Below, piece after piece: positions 11,601 to 23,449 of a stretch of 64,000 nucleotides of DNA; the stretch's first letter is position 1, and the number at the start of each line of letters is the position of its first letter. The translations under genes and the position numbers were made by a program. The notes under the pieces are model-generated. The model did no database searches and was not told the origin of the DNA. It saw only the letters and a list, made by a program, of their open reading frames with translations. Origin of the DNA: Diplocarpon mali (Eukaryota > Ascomycota > Leotiomycetes > Helotiales > Drepanopezizaceae); NCBI GenBank assembly GCA_024741835.1, contig JAENRP010000207.1, positions 1 through 64,000 of the forward strand, in the 5' to 3' direction.

Positions 11601-14240
11601 GTAATAACGACTTATAATATCGAATTTAATAAGTCTCTCTTCTATAGTCTAGAAGTTAAGCGCGCAAATCCTATATCGTACTAGGAACTTAAGACAACCC
11701 TCCAATTGATTGAAGAGGGAGAGGGAGCTTAAAACGCTGAGTTTAAAGGCATTTTTAAGGAATTAGAGCTTATCGCAAGGCCGAACGCAATCGCTGCAAA
11801 AGAAGCCGCTATATAAGAAGAGCCTGCATTATAGACTAACGCTACTCTATAGCCTTTAACTAATAATATAGAAGGCCTTAATTTAAATCTAAATTCTTTA
11901 AGAGACCTGCTTAAAAACTCAAAGGTAGAAGCAAGCGAACTAGAAGCTACTTCGCTAGTCTTTAAGAAGGCAAATAGCGATTAAAGCTTAAGGGTAATGA
12001 TTTCCTATAGAGGCCCTATTAAAGAAGGAACTATAGACGACTCTAAAGGAGTCTTTAAAGATAAGTTCTATAAGGCGATCGGTAGATCTCTAGCTACTAT
12101 TCTATATAAGAATAGAGATAGCTTAAGGGCTTTAAAACAGAGTCTTCAATTATAAAGGCAGGCCTTAGTGAACTTTGATAAAAGGCTAAAGGCACTACTG
12201 CTAAGATCTAGGAGGAGCTCTAATAGTCTTATAAGAAGCGACTTAATAAGAGGAGTAGGCCTTAATAATATAATACCTCAAGTTATAATACTAGCTTAAA
12301 GACTATAGGCTTAAGAGATAGAGCTACCTAGACTCTTAAAGGAACCTTTAATAATAATAAAAATAGAAGAAGAGACCTATAAAGAAAAGCGTAAGGAGGA
12401 ACTCCCTCTTTTTAAATAAAAGAGGATAAGACGCTTAAACGTTAAGCAATAAGAGACTTTAAAAGTATATACTACTACTCTAGAGTATATACTCTTTTAA
12501 AGTAATATTAATTTACCCTACTCTCTATATATATAGGAGTTTGTATCGACCTTTTAAGCGAATGAATAGATAAGGGAGGATAGGAAGGACTATTTAATAG
12601 TTTATATAGTTATTAAAGCTGCAGTTGATAGTTAGGCAAAGGACAGAGCGTAGTCTCCTAACTGCCTATAGTACTAAGGCTCTTTGCCAAAGCCTCCGAA
12701 AGGATAGCTGGACTTAGAGAAGCACCCTTTTAGTAAATGATTTAAGGAAGGAGGGCGCTAGGAGATTAGGAATTTAGAATCTTAAAGTTGCTAAAGAATT
12801 GTATAGAGGGACTACTTAAAGCCCTTGCCAATACTATTAAAATGGGTTTTTACTTATAAGGTCAATAGCTCTAGCAAGCTTTTAAAGTGCCGATCACAGC
12901 TAGTTATACAAAGGGATCTCTAAAACAAAGCTTCAATTTTCTCAACCTATATAGCTACGCTTATAGCAAGGTCTTTTAAGGTACTAATAGCGCTTGCTAT
13001 ATACTTTAATATAGAAGTAAAGCAGTTCGATATCGTTAATGCGTTTGTTAATACTCCTAGAGACCTAAGGAGTGCTCTAGTCATATGCTTCCTATTAAAT
13101 GGCTTTAAGTGCCTTAGTATAGTAGTAGAACTGGACCGCGCGCTCTATAGGTTAAAAGACTCTTTAGCGCTATAGTATAGGAACTTCGTAAGAACGCTTA
13201 AGGGCCTTTAACTTAAGCTACTAGGCGAGGAGCCTTATATTTTCATAACAAAGGATCGCATAGTCTTTATAGCATTTTATATCAACGATATTTAAGTGTT
13301 ATATAAGGCGTTTAACCTAGATTAGGCGACTCGTTTAATTAAAGACCTAAAGAGGGCATATAAGCTTACTATTATAAGAGATATCTCCTAGTTCCTTAAA
13401 GTAAGGATTATTTAAGATAGAAAGGCAAAGAGGATCTCCTTAGTTTATAATACCTATATTAAGAAGATCGCTTAAAAGTTTAGAGCTAATATAAGGAGAG
13501 TGCCTAGTACTCTACTGCTAAAGAAGGAGTTTGTTAAGAACTTAGGGCAAGCTTTCCTAGAAAAAGTAAAGGAGTATTAAGAGAAAATAGGCTCTATTCT
13601 TTATATAGCAATTATAATACGCCTAGACGTTGCGTTTGCAGCCTCTTAACTATCTTTCTTTTTAATTAATCCAAGCTTTAAGCACCTCTTAGCTGCGGAC
13701 TAGACGCTTTAATACCTATATAGTATACGCTTCTTAGGAATTGCCTATAGCTTTAAGGCTAGGGAATACCAATTGGTTGCATCTTTAGATACTTCTTTTA
13801 AAGATGATTAAGAGACCCGCAGATCCTCTTAAGGATACGTCTTCTTCCTATTTAAAGGACCGATTATTTAGAAAGCGAATCGCCAAGCGACTATTACGCT
13901 CTCCTCTACTAAAGTAGAACTCTATAGTATAATTTCTACTGCGAAGGAGATAATAGCTATAAAACGCCTCTTTAAGGAGATTCGCATAGACTCCCTCTTT
14001 AAATGGAATATATATTGCGATAACTAATAGACGATTCGGCTAATTATCATAAAGAATAAGAAGATTAAGATAAGCCTTTGATATATTGAAATCAGTAATA
14101 TATAGATCCGCTAAGAGTACTAAAGAGGAAGCTTTTAGATAATCTACCTCCCTACTAAGGAGATATACGCAGATAGGCTTACTAAGAACCTAGACCGCCA
14201 GAAGTTTAAAAGCTTTATTTATTTATTAAACTTCTAAAGC
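8640..14240 (+). pseudogene. Copia-B gag-pol polyprotein, RIP-inactivated
   Basis: A gag-like region covers about 8.7-9.7 kb with a W-x-E-W-x-E-A-Y-type segment near 9,435 and S/R-rich sequence before a knuckle-like C-P-Y-K...H-Y near 9,795. From there one frame continues to about 14,240: protease Y-I-I-N-S-K (normally D-S-G) near 10,197, and an integrase core with Y-Q-P-N-R-G-A-E-Q near 11,175. Reverse transcriptase follows with K-W-V-F near 12,841, Q-F-D-I-V-N-A-F-V-N near 13,026 and Y-I-N-D-I near 13,282 in place of Y-V-D-D-I, then RNase H with Y-C-D-N near 14,013. Capsid and knuckle frames differ, so one indel probably lies near 9.68 kb. The 5' limit and start codon are uncertain. Confidence 0.85.
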
Positions 14241-15731
14241 TTTTAAACAATCGTTTAGCAACTCGCACTTACTAGCAAGTAGTTACTTATTACTAAGAGA
14301 CTTATACTTATAAGCTCTTACTCTCTTATAATTACATTCATTTGTTTTCTCTTATAAAGCGTATTATAAAAGCTCTCCTTTTCTAAAAATATAGGATAGG
14401 TAATATTCTTAAGCTACTATTATAGAGCGCAACCCTTTCTTAGATCCTCTTAGCTAGCGCCAGGAGCCGCGAAGCTATAGCTATAAGCTCTATATAGATC
14501 TCCTCTTAAGAGAGGCCTAGAGGCACTCCCTCGGCCAGAGGCCCGTTAGCGAATATACTAGCGACAGCAGGGGCGAAGGCAGGGGGTGCGGCAGGGGCGA
14601 CAGGGGCGAGGACGGCAGGGGCGGCGGCGATAGTAGGAGCGGCGATAGTAGGAGTAGGGATAGGGAATACAAAGGGAGATACTATAGTAGCGGCTGTAAT
14701 AGCGGCAGCAGATAGAATAAGAGCGGCAGCAGCGATAGTAAAGGCGAACGGGTCTAAGTTAAAGGGCCTAGGAGCAAATGGGAACGGTATATTAAGAGCA
14801 AGGGAGGCAGCGATACTACTACTTGCAAGAGTAGCAGGCCCTCTTAGCACTAGGGTCCGATTGCTTCTATCTTTTAAAATCAGCTTAAAACTTAATAAGA
14901 CTTAATAAATGTACTATAGAAGCTTTAGAGCGTACCCTTTACTATATTAAGTAGTAGTGCTACCTCCTCCTTAAAGGCGCCGCGGGCGCAGGCCGATATA
15001 ATAGCCTCTTAAGAGGCGAGGAGAGGTCCGCTAGCCTACTAGCAGCTATTACTTAGTATTATATAATAAATGCAATACGCATTGAAGGTGCTATTAAAGT
15101 ACTAATAATCGAGATTACTAGTGCTCTTGCGTGCGATATAACGTACGTATGCGTTATTGCGCTCTATCGTAGGCTTAGGTATATAGCGCGTAGCGAGGGC
15201 AAGGCTCTTAGGTGGCGGCAGCGGCGGCAGGAGCGGTGGCGGCAGCAGGGGCGACGGCAGCGGCGGCTTATTGCCTAGCAGGCGCTAGGACGATTGCGCT
15301 AGGGTTATAGCTCTTAAAGGAGCGCTAGCGACTTAGCGTAAAGTTAATATAATATAAGGTATAAGGACTCTAAGGGTCTTACTTTGCAAGGGCGGCTAGG
15401 GCTATAATAAGCGGGAGTTCCTTCTATATTTAAAAATTATTAATATAAAGATAATATTTTTAAATAATAAAAGAGGGTTGTTTTTAAAAAAAGGGAAGGA
15501 GAACCTCTGCGATAGAAATACTTTATAGGAAGCCTAATAAAGCACTAGCGTAGAATCGCAAAGATTCCTAAGCGCGCTTATTGCCTATAGTAACCCTTCT
15601 TATTCTAGAAGGAACGACCTTTAAAAGGGCAGCATATAAGATAAAGCCTCTTTTCCTTATAACTGCTATTCTTTCTTTTATTTTATCTATATAGTTAAGC
15701 GATTTTAGGAGTATCGCCTAATTAGGAGGTA
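14241..15731 (+). other. Copia-B post-pol region with GC-rich low-complexity tracts
   Basis: This is 1.5 kb between the RNase H end and the 3' LTR. Two tracts (about 14,560-14,660 and 15,190-15,270) are built of GGC, GCA and GGGGC-type triplets and are the most GC-rich sequence of the window. On the minus strand they read as Ala/Pro-rich peptides: an open stretch at 14,506-14,850 beginning with GTG, not ATG, and a separate short one. The plus strand is also open there as Ala/Gly. Low triplet complexity explains the openness in several frames, so I do not call a gene. A polypurine-like AGGAGGTA precedes the 3' LTR. Confidence 0.55.
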
Positions 15732-15929
15732 TATTATATAGAATAGGCAGAGTCTCTACTTATTCTAAAGACCTTCTATATAACTCCTGCTAAGTCATAG
15801 ACTTTCCCTTTTCTTTCCGAAGTCTCCTTATTAGATATATATTAGATAATAATATAATCAATCATCTTTATCTATATTAGCAAGCCTCTTAAGCGACCTA
15901 ATGAAGGCCCTCCAGCCGACTGCACCACA
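15732..15929 (+). repeat. Copia-B 3' LTR (198 bp)
   Basis: The inner start TATTATATAGAATAGG is heavily mutated relative to the 5' copy, while the outer end CTGCACCACA is intact. Target duplication TATTC follows. Confidence 0.95.
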
Positions 15930-15934
15930 TATTC

Positions 15935-17302
15935 TCTTTAATTACCTTAACGATTTCTACTTTACCTACTTAAATAATATTCTAATCTACTTAGAAAACT
16001 CCCTTAACTATAAGATTTATATTAAGAAGATCTTAGGAATTCTTTAATACTATAGCCTTTAAGCAGATATTAAGAAAAGCGAGTTCGAGGTTATTAAGAC
16101 TAAGTTCCTAGAGTTTATTATTAGAGTTTATAAAATTGAAGTAAACCTTAATAAGGTCTTAATCATTTAAAAGTAAAAATATACTAAGAATGTATATAGC
16201 GTATAAAGCTTCTTAAGGTTCTGTAATTTCTACTAAAGGTTTATTCAAGGCTATAGTTATATCTGCCGACCTTTAATAGCTCTTATAAGGAACGTTCCTT
16301 TTAATTTTAATAACGCTTATAAAGAAGCTTAGGAAACTCTACGCTTAAGCCTTTAAACAATCCCGATTTTATACTACTATTACTTTTAAAAGCAGACAAG
16401 GCTTAAGACCGACGCCTCTAACGGTATAGTCGCTAGCGTATTCTCCTAACTTTAGGAAGACGATAACTACCACCTAATTAGGTACTTTTCAAAGACTATA
16501 AATAACGCCGAGCTAAATTATCCTATTTATAATAAAGAGCTCCTAGCGATTTTTAAATCGTTCTACTAATATAAAGCAGAACTACTTAAGGCTTAGAAAA
16601 TAGTATATATATATATAAATCATAAAGCCCTTAAGTACTTTATAACAACTAAAGACTTAATAGCCTAGTAGGCCTATTAAGCAGAGTTCTTTACTAACTT
16701 CAACTTCCTTATTATATACTAAATAGGCATAATGAATACGCTAGCTAATACACTCTTATATTAAGACCAGGAGCTAACCCCTCTTAAGGCCAGGAAACGA
16801 GCTTTATACCACTAGCAGCTCTTACCTAACGATAAGCTCTTTATAGAAGTACTTGCTACTAGAAACGATTCCACTCCTAGGCCCGCCCTATAAGTGACTT
16901 TAGCGCAGATCAATTCTACTCCTAGGCCCGGCCTACAAGTGACGATTATGCTAATCGCGCTAATAGAAGCACCTACCGACCTAATATTAAGGGTCGAGTA
17001 TAATATAGTAAGCTACTATATTATTAATAAAGTCATTTAAGCTAATAAGACCTCCCTTAAGCTATAGAAGTTCTGAGATAAGGCGCAGAGCTATAGCCTC
17101 GACTATGAACTTAGCTAAGGCAAACTCTTCTTCTAAGGTAGACTTATTATACTATCCCAACCTCCTAAACTGCGAACAGCCTTAATTTATTATATATATA
17201 AGTAACCTTGCGTCGTATACGCTGGAATTGGGAAAATAAAGCTTTTAATAAGAAGAAAATACTATTAGAAAAGCCTTAGCAGCGACGTCGGCACTTATAT
17301 TT
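15935..17302 (+). pseudogene. Gypsy-A pol, second part: RT C-terminus, RNase H, integrase N-terminus
   Basis: It continues the reverse transcriptase exactly in frame after Copia-B. Y-L-N-N-I-L-I-Y at about 15,967-15,990 is the decayed Y-L-D-D-I-L-I-Y core. RNase H begins near 16,400 with K-T-D-A-S-N, followed by R-Y-F-S-K-T and I-Y-N-K-E-L-L-A-I near 16,530. A linker holds two in-frame palindromic units. The integrase zinc domain starts near 17,230 and is cut by Copia-1b one codon before the Cys of the N-C-Y-Y motif. Confidence 0.9.
16872..16944 (+). repeat. Two palindromic units in the Gypsy-A RNase H-integrase linker
   Basis: Units at 16,872-16,897 and 16,917-16,944 are in the pol frame. 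They read N-D-S-T-P-R-P-A-L-x-V-T and N-S-T-P-R-P-G-L-Q-V-T. The second is among the best-preserved copies. Confidence 0.87.
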
Positions 17303-17307
17303 AGAAC

Positions 17308-17502
17308 TGTTGAGATGGGTGATACAGCCATCACTCTGATGTATTGTCATATGACCCTACTGCTTAGTTAGTAGGATATTGACACATATATAGCTATAGG
17401 GAAGAAAGGGGTAACCTTCCTTTCCTAACTCTTATTAATATATCGACTATCGACCTTTAGAAGTTTCTTATACCTATTGCACCAACTTACTTAAGCTTAA
17501 TA
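17308..17502 (+). repeat. Copia-1b 5' LTR (195 bp)
   Basis: Start TGTTGAGATGGGTGATACAG is the least mutated form of this LTR in the window. The inner end GCACCAACTTACTTAAGC shows G-to-A and C-to-T changes against the outer end of the 3' LTR (GCGCCGACTCACTTAAGC). Confidence 0.95.
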
Positions 17503-17513
17503 GGTTATAAGCC
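17503..17513 (+). other. Copia-1b primer-binding site
   Basis: GGTTATAAGCC touches the LTR. One RIP change back gives GGTTATGAGCC, complementary to the initiator tRNA-Met anticodon arm. The identical form occurs in copy 1d at 52,465. Confidence 0.75.
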
Positions 17514-17835
17514 TTAGATAGACCGATAATAGATTATTAACTTTCCTTAGAAAGCACTTACGCTGCAACTGTTAGTAGGAAGTTGAATAAGACTTATAGT
17601 AAGAGGCGAGCAATCGGCGAATAGGAGGTATAATTCCCTATTCAGCTAACCTATATTATAAGAGGTATGATTCCTTGCTCTATAACCCTTTGGTACTGCA
17701 AGAGGTATGATTCCTTACTTTACTATATTTCGTAAGAGGTATAATTCCTTGTATTATAGCCTAAAAACCCTTTTCGATAAGAGGACTTCCTCCCTATTTA
17801 ATACTTCTATAACACCTGCTATTTAATTATTTTAA

Positions 17836-20800
17836 CTTTTCGATAGGAGGAGTGCCTTTAACTATTTAATTTATTTGATTTTAAATGCAATTCTATTTGA
17901 AACGGTAATAGCTTCCGATTCTGATTGAAATACTAAGCCTAAAGACCTCTAACTCTCTCGGAAGAACTGGCAATAATAGTTCGACGATTTAGAGCTTTAC
18001 TTTAAGAGCAAAGGCATTGAAATAGCGATTTAAAAGACACTTATTAAATATATAAGAATAGCCTCTTATACTCCTTCTACTAATTCGTCTACTTTTACTT
18101 TAATAGCTAATACAACTACTAAGGATTTACTAGATATATTAAATAAGCTTAGCTTAAGAGCTTTAGTAGATAATAACTAAGAATCTTAAAGGTAGATTTT
18201 AAATGTAAAAAAGGAGAAGGAGTATAGGCTAGCCTTAGCCAAATGCAAGCTTAAGATTAATAGAGGTTTAAGCGACGAAGACTGAGATTTTATTCGAGTT
18301 TATAATAATGCAAAGATAAGATAGGATATATTAAAGGTAAAATACTCTTAAACAACTGCCTTTAATACCTAGCATCTACTATAGCAGATCACTTTATTTT
18401 AATATAGAAAAGACAAAGATAGTAAGAATATAAATATAAATATAGACTCTACTTAGTCTATACTATATAAAGCGAAAAGGAGAGTAAGAGCCGCAGATCC
18501 TAAGATAGCTATAACTTTTAAAGAAACTCAGCTTTTTAATTTCCTACTTAATAGCCTCCTTCCTAAGTTCGCTATTATGAAATAATCTCTTCTTATCTAA
18601 CCTAACCTTAAGATCTATAAGAAGATTGACCTCCTTTAAACTATTGAGTAAGACCTTAAAGGACGCTTTAAATCGGCAAATGTCGCATTATAAGGCAACG
18701 ATAAGCCTAAGAAGAGGAAGGAGCGCGGGATAAGCCCTTAAGCTTATCGGGGATGCTACTTCTATAATAGTGCTTATAATATTACTAATTATAAAGTTAA
18801 AAGGCAACTAATTGATATAATTGCCAGCTTTAATATTAAAAAGCAATTGAAGCAGAAGTTAAAAAGCAAACTGCCCTTATCCTACTAAAGGCCGCAACTA
18901 TTAAAGAAAGGCAAAGGAAAAGGCTATTTAGCTAAAACTTTAATAAATACCTCTAATAATAATAGTAGGTTATTTGAACTTAAATCTACTTTTAATAATT
19001 CAAACGATAATTATAATAAAGATGCTTATATCTTAAAAGCCGATCTTCGTAAGATCCTTAAATCCGATTAGTATAGTAATACTAGTTATATAGCATATAT
19101 AATTAATAAACCCTACCTATTTAAAGGCCCGCTTATTAAAATAAAAAGGCGCTCTATTAAGGTTGGCGGTAGAAGGTTATATATAAACTCAATAAGTATA
19201 ATAGAGATGAATATTGCTAGCATTTCTTTCCTTTTGCAAAATATTCTCCTTATACCTAGCCTAAGTATTAATCTTTTATTTAACCGCAAGATCTATATAG
19301 AGTTGAATTATATAGGAGTTTTTAATAATCAATTTATATAGTTTATAAATAATAACTATAAAGTGATCTTTAAAGTTAAAATCAAAGATGGACTTTATAT
19401 TATCTTAAAAGTAATATTATAAAAATTGACTTCTAAGCCGGACCTATAAGTAGATTCCTTTAAGGAAAGTGCACTCTTTACCCTAATATAATTAAGTGAA
19501 AATAAGGAGAATAGATAGACTCTTAAATTAGGATTGCAAGTAAAATTCGCAAAAATGACTCTTAAGCCAGGACTATAGGTAGATTGCAAGGTATCCTTAA
19601 AGATAACTCCTAAGCTAGGATCATAAGTGAATTTAATAGAAATGACTTTTAGGCTAGGATCGCAAGTAGATTTTGCAAATTCGCTAACAATGACTCTTAG
19701 GCTAGGATCGTAAGTGAAATTCGTAGAAATGACTCTTAGGCTAAGACCGCGAGTGAAATTCGCAAATTCGTTAAAGACAACTCCTAAGCTAAGACTGCGA
19801 GTAGATCTTGCGGTTTTATTAAAAACGACTCTTAAGCCAGGCTTGCAATTAGAAAATGGCAAAACCTCGAATTGCTATCACTAGTCCTTTCTAACTGCTA
19901 ATAATAAAGCATCGACTGATAATAGGCTACTAAAGCTATTAGAAGCCGAAAGCCTATTAAAGTATTAGCTAATATATAGAAGATTCGCACATTTAAGGCT
20001 AAAGAAATTAAAGGGCTTATATAAGGTCTCGACCTTAAAATAGAAGATCTAAGTACTAAAGGATCGCCTAATATGCCGAATTTGCAAGCTAATAAAACTT
20101 TAAAATCAGATGCGAACTAAGCTTAGTTTATAAAAAGATTCAATACTAGCATTAATATCTATTAATACTATTAGACTATTTATAACCTTAATTAAAGGAA
20201 ATAATTAGTTTTCTTAAATAGTAGATAACTCCACTTAATAGATATAGACTATTTGCGCTAAGACCAAATCTAAGCTTATAAAAAAGCTAGAAACTTAAAA
20301 AGTGATAGAGGAATACTAGACCTAGTTAAAGCTAATAGCTATTAAATCTAATAATATATTAAAGATTAGGGCAAAGCTTAATAAATAGGTAAAATAAGGA
20401 GTTTATTACAAACCAATTGTAATATATAAAGGTTCTTATTAGAATAGCATTGCTAAGTAAAGCATCTAGCAAGTAGAGACTGACTATTGCGCTCTATTAT
20501 AAGATACTAACCTACTATTGGAATTCTAGGACCTTGCAGTTAAGGCAGATATATACTTATAAAATAGAATAGGTAGTAGACTAATAGTTAATAGCACCTG
20601 AATATTACTATATAAGGCATATTTTAAATAGAAATTAAGCCTGGACTATATCTGCGTCTTTAGAAGCGTCTACTACTCCTATATTAGCCTAAAGTCCTAA
20701 CTTATAGATATAAAGAGTAAGAAGCTAATAGACCGAGGTAAAGAGTATATATTTATTAAGTATATTAAATAGATAATAAAACAATAAATAGTATATACGC

Positions 20801-22956
20801 TAGATTTAAGGCAAGTAATCATATCCTTAATAATTAAGTTCGACGAATCTTAAAATAAGAGAGAGCTATTCTTAAAGCTCTATATACCTAAAGATTCGCA
20901 AGGTATACCACTTAATAGTAATACTATTAAGCCGAACTAATAACCCCTTTCTCTTAACTTAGGTATATTAAGCGTACCTGCTAATTAACAACCTATTAGT
21001 CGCCTAAAGGCCGAATAGACTATTCCTATCGTTTGTAAACTACTTAAAGTATAGAATAACTTTAATATTATCATCCCTTTAATTAAAGCACCTATAGTAA
21101 AGGATATTCTTAAAATAGGTATAAGTAATAATAAGCCTCTACTATTAGAAAGCGGTTCCTTAGATAATAAGCCTATAGAACCTATAGTCGAACCTACGCC
21201 TTTAAAGAGGAATAAAGACCTAGAACTAGAAGATACCTTAAATAAATGCGAGTCTAAGCGTATCTAGGCTATAATAGCGCATAGGATCTACGAGCTCGAA
21301 CTTTAATAGAGCTTTAATAAAGATAATGCGTTCTTAGCCGCTAGGGGGATAATGAAAATCTCTCTTCTAAAGACGTACGATAAAGCTATTAATAACCTAG
21401 AGAATAGAGTAGTATAAAATAAGGCAATTTAAAAGGAAATAAGCTCTCTTATTGCAAATAGTATATAGATAAAGGAACTAATACTAAAGGATATGAACTT
21501 AGTATTAATAAAGTAGGTCTTTATAATTAAGATATATGTAAATAGGACCTTAGAATATTATAAGGCAAGGCTTATAGCTAAGGGCTTCTCTTAATAGTAT
21601 AAAGAAGACTACTTTAATACATTCGCGCTAATAGTTCGCATAGATACCCTTTGCATATTTATAGCAATAGTAGCTGCTAAGGACCTTAAATGCAGATAGT
21701 ATAATATTAAAAATGCATTTACTAAAGCGATTATAAAGGAATGGATTTTTCTCTCTTAACCTAATAGTATTCTTATACGCGCTGGCTACTCCTTTTATAT
21801 ACTCTATAGTATCTATAGGCTTAAATAATCAGCCTATGATTAGAACCTCTTATATAGCTTTACTTTAATAGAAATGGGATTCGTTTAAAGCCTAGCTAAC
21901 CCTTATCTATTTACTTATATTAAGTGTAGAATCAAGTTGCTACTATATATTGATAATATTGCTATAGCTGCGAAAACAACTACTTAATTAGATTGGTTCT
22001 TTATAACAATTTAAAAACGTTTTAATACTAAGGATCTTAGGGAAATTTATAAGATCCTTAGTATCTGCGTTATAAGGAACCGCTCTACTTAAGAACTCTA
22101 ATTGGATTAAGAGCAGTATATTAAAAAGATCCTAAACCGAATAGGACTCTCTACTTATGCTCCTAACTTTAAGCTAAAGCGTATTCTAATTAAAGGAAAG
22201 TATAATAAGTTAGAGCCTATTAATAAAAATAAGTAGAAAGGAGATTTAAAGAAGTACTAATAGGATATTAGAGCGATTATATATACTATAGTATATATAA
22301 GACTAGATATTGCCTTTATTACTAGGCAACTTAGTCAGAACTTAAAGGATCCGACGATTCGATATAAGAATATAGTTAAGCAACTTAGAAGGTACCTTCG
22401 ATCGATAATTATATAAAAGGTAAGATATAGACTAATAAAATATATAAGCGCAAAGCTTAAGGTATATACTGATTCCGATTGAGCAAATATAAAAGGTTAG
22501 AAAAGTATATCTAAAAGCGTAGTAGTACTATATAGCAGACCTATATTATAAGGAAATAGGAAGTAGAAATTAGTAGCTACCGCAAGCACTAAGGCCGAAT
22601 ATATATCGATATTATTAAATTGCAAATAAGGATTATAGATCGCCTAAGTTTTAAAAGATATAGGTTTTATTAAGTATATTAAATAAGATAGGAACTGTAT
22701 TAATCTTTAAGTAGATAATATAAAGGCAATTGTACTTACTAAGAATCTATACTTATATAAGCGATTGAAATATATTAATATTACCTACTACTTTATCCGC
22801 GACCTTATTGCAAAGAATAAGTTATTAATTACCTATATCCTAACCGATCGAATAGTAGCAAATAGATTTATAAAGCTATTAAAGACAGTTGCAAAGTTCG
22901 AAGCATTTAAAGATATATTAGGATTGCAGAAGATAGTAGGGGCTTAGTAAGCTTAA
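17836..22956 (+). pseudogene. Copia-1b gag-pol polyprotein, RIP-inactivated
   Basis: A single frame of about 1,707 codons ends at TAA 22,954-22,956. I see no convincing start ATG, and 17,836 is only the first codon after the last upstream stop. The zinc knuckle near 18,750 reads C-Y-F-Y-N-S-A-Y-N-I-T-N-Y, so three ligands have become Tyr. Protease lies near 19,050-19,300, with I-P-S-L-S-I-N-L-L-F matching the usual V-P-x-L-x-x-N-L-L-S. A run of nine palindromic units follows, then the pre-integrase segment R-R-F-A-H-L-x-L-K-K-L near 19,980. Reverse transcriptase has Y-I-D-N near 21,945, and RNase H ends with D-L-I-A-K-N-K-L-L-I near 22,801. Confidence 0.9.
19427..19855 (+). repeat. Array of nine palindromic units between protease and integrase (Copia-1b)
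   Basis: Units start near 19,427, 19,518, 19,557, 19,606, 19,645, 19,697, 19,732, 19,779 and 19,824. All are in the gag-pol frame and read as variants of T-L-R-P-G-L-Q-V-x-F. Spacing is 35-50 bp except for one larger gap. Sister copies 1c and 1d hold only four. The minus strand is open over the array only because both strands of a palindrome read alike. Confidence 0.88.
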
Positions 22957-22960
22957 GGAC

Positions 22961-23113
22961 GACTCCTAGGCCCGCCTTGCGAATTAGGTCATATAATCTT
23001 ATAAAGGAAAGTTTTTAAATCGACTCCTAAGCCTAAACTATAAGTCAAGTTATATAATCTTATAAAGGAATATCTTTTAAGAAATTTGACTCCTAGTCCC
23101 GCCCTATAAGCGG
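22961..23113 (+). repeat. Three palindromic units after pol (Copia-1b)
   Basis: Same trio as in 1a, at about 22,961, 23,022 and 23,088. The first two arms read GACTCCTAGGCCCGCC and GACTCCTAAGCC. Non-coding here. Confidence 0.85.
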
Positions 23114-23249
23114 GATTGGTAATTTCAATAGAGGTTGCTATTAATTGATTGTTTTTAATTTAAAGAGATACTTAAGAGTTAGATTAGCGCAAAAGGATAG
23201 TTATTATTTTCCTAATTGCAAGTCAATCGGAGTAAGGTCTAAGTAAGGG

Positions 23250-23444
23250 TATTAAGATAGGTAATATAGCTATCACTCTAATATATTATCATATAACCTT
23301 ACTGCTTAATTAGTAGGATATTAATACATATATAGCTATAAGGAAGAAAGAGGTAACCTTCCTTCCCTAACTCTTACTAATATATCGACTATCGACCTTT
23401 AGAAGTTTCCTATACCTACTGCGCCGACTCACTTAAGCTTAATA
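23250..23444 (+). repeat. Copia-1b 3' LTR (195 bp)
   Basis: The inner start TATTAAGATAGG is mutated, while the outer half is better kept. Followed by target duplication AGAAC and the continuing Gypsy-A integrase codon TGT. Confidence 0.95.
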
Positions 23445-23449
23445 AGAAC

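Larger units (their letters stand above)
8320..15929 (+). mobile_element. Copia-B, 7.6-kb copia element nested in Gypsy-A
   Basis: 198-bp LTRs (8,320-8,517 and 15,732-15,929) begin TGTCGTGCAGAATGGG and end CTGCACCACA. They are flanked by TATTC at 8,315-8,319 and 15,930-15,934. An initiator-tRNA primer site follows the 5' LTR directly. Gag-pol runs from about 8.6 to 14.24 kb, followed by a 1.5-kb post-pol region with a GC-rich tract that is unusual for this window. It carries none of the palindromic units found in Copia-1, Copia-C and Gypsy-A. The insertion splits the Gypsy-A reverse transcriptase between the F-I-N-N-I-L and F-N-Y-L-N-D segments. Confidence 0.95.
17308..23444 (+). mobile_element. 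Copia-1b, complete 6.1-kb copia element in Gypsy-A integrase
   Basis: 195-bp LTRs lie at 17,308-17,502 and 23,250-23,444, with AGAAC at 17,303-17,307 and 23,445-23,449. The primer site GGTTATAAGCC directly follows the 5' LTR. The gag-pol frame is continuous. It is 222 bp longer than copy 1c because of extra palindromic units between protease and integrase (nine instead of four). Confidence 0.96.

Noticed and set aside
14506..14850. Minus-strand Ala/Pro-rich open frame of 114 codons
   Set aside because: No ATG (begins at GTG), low complexity, and the plus strand is also open. Kept only as a feature of the GC-rich tract.
19427..19855. CRISPR-like array of regularly spaced repeats
   Set aside because: Repeats are imperfect and of uneven spacing, lie in frame inside a retrotransposon polyprotein, and the DNA is fungal.
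19395..19862. Minus-strand open frame of 155 codons with repeated S-L-R-V-I
   Set aside because: It is the antisense of the palindromic array in Copia-1b gag-pol. Both strands read alike because the units are palindromes.
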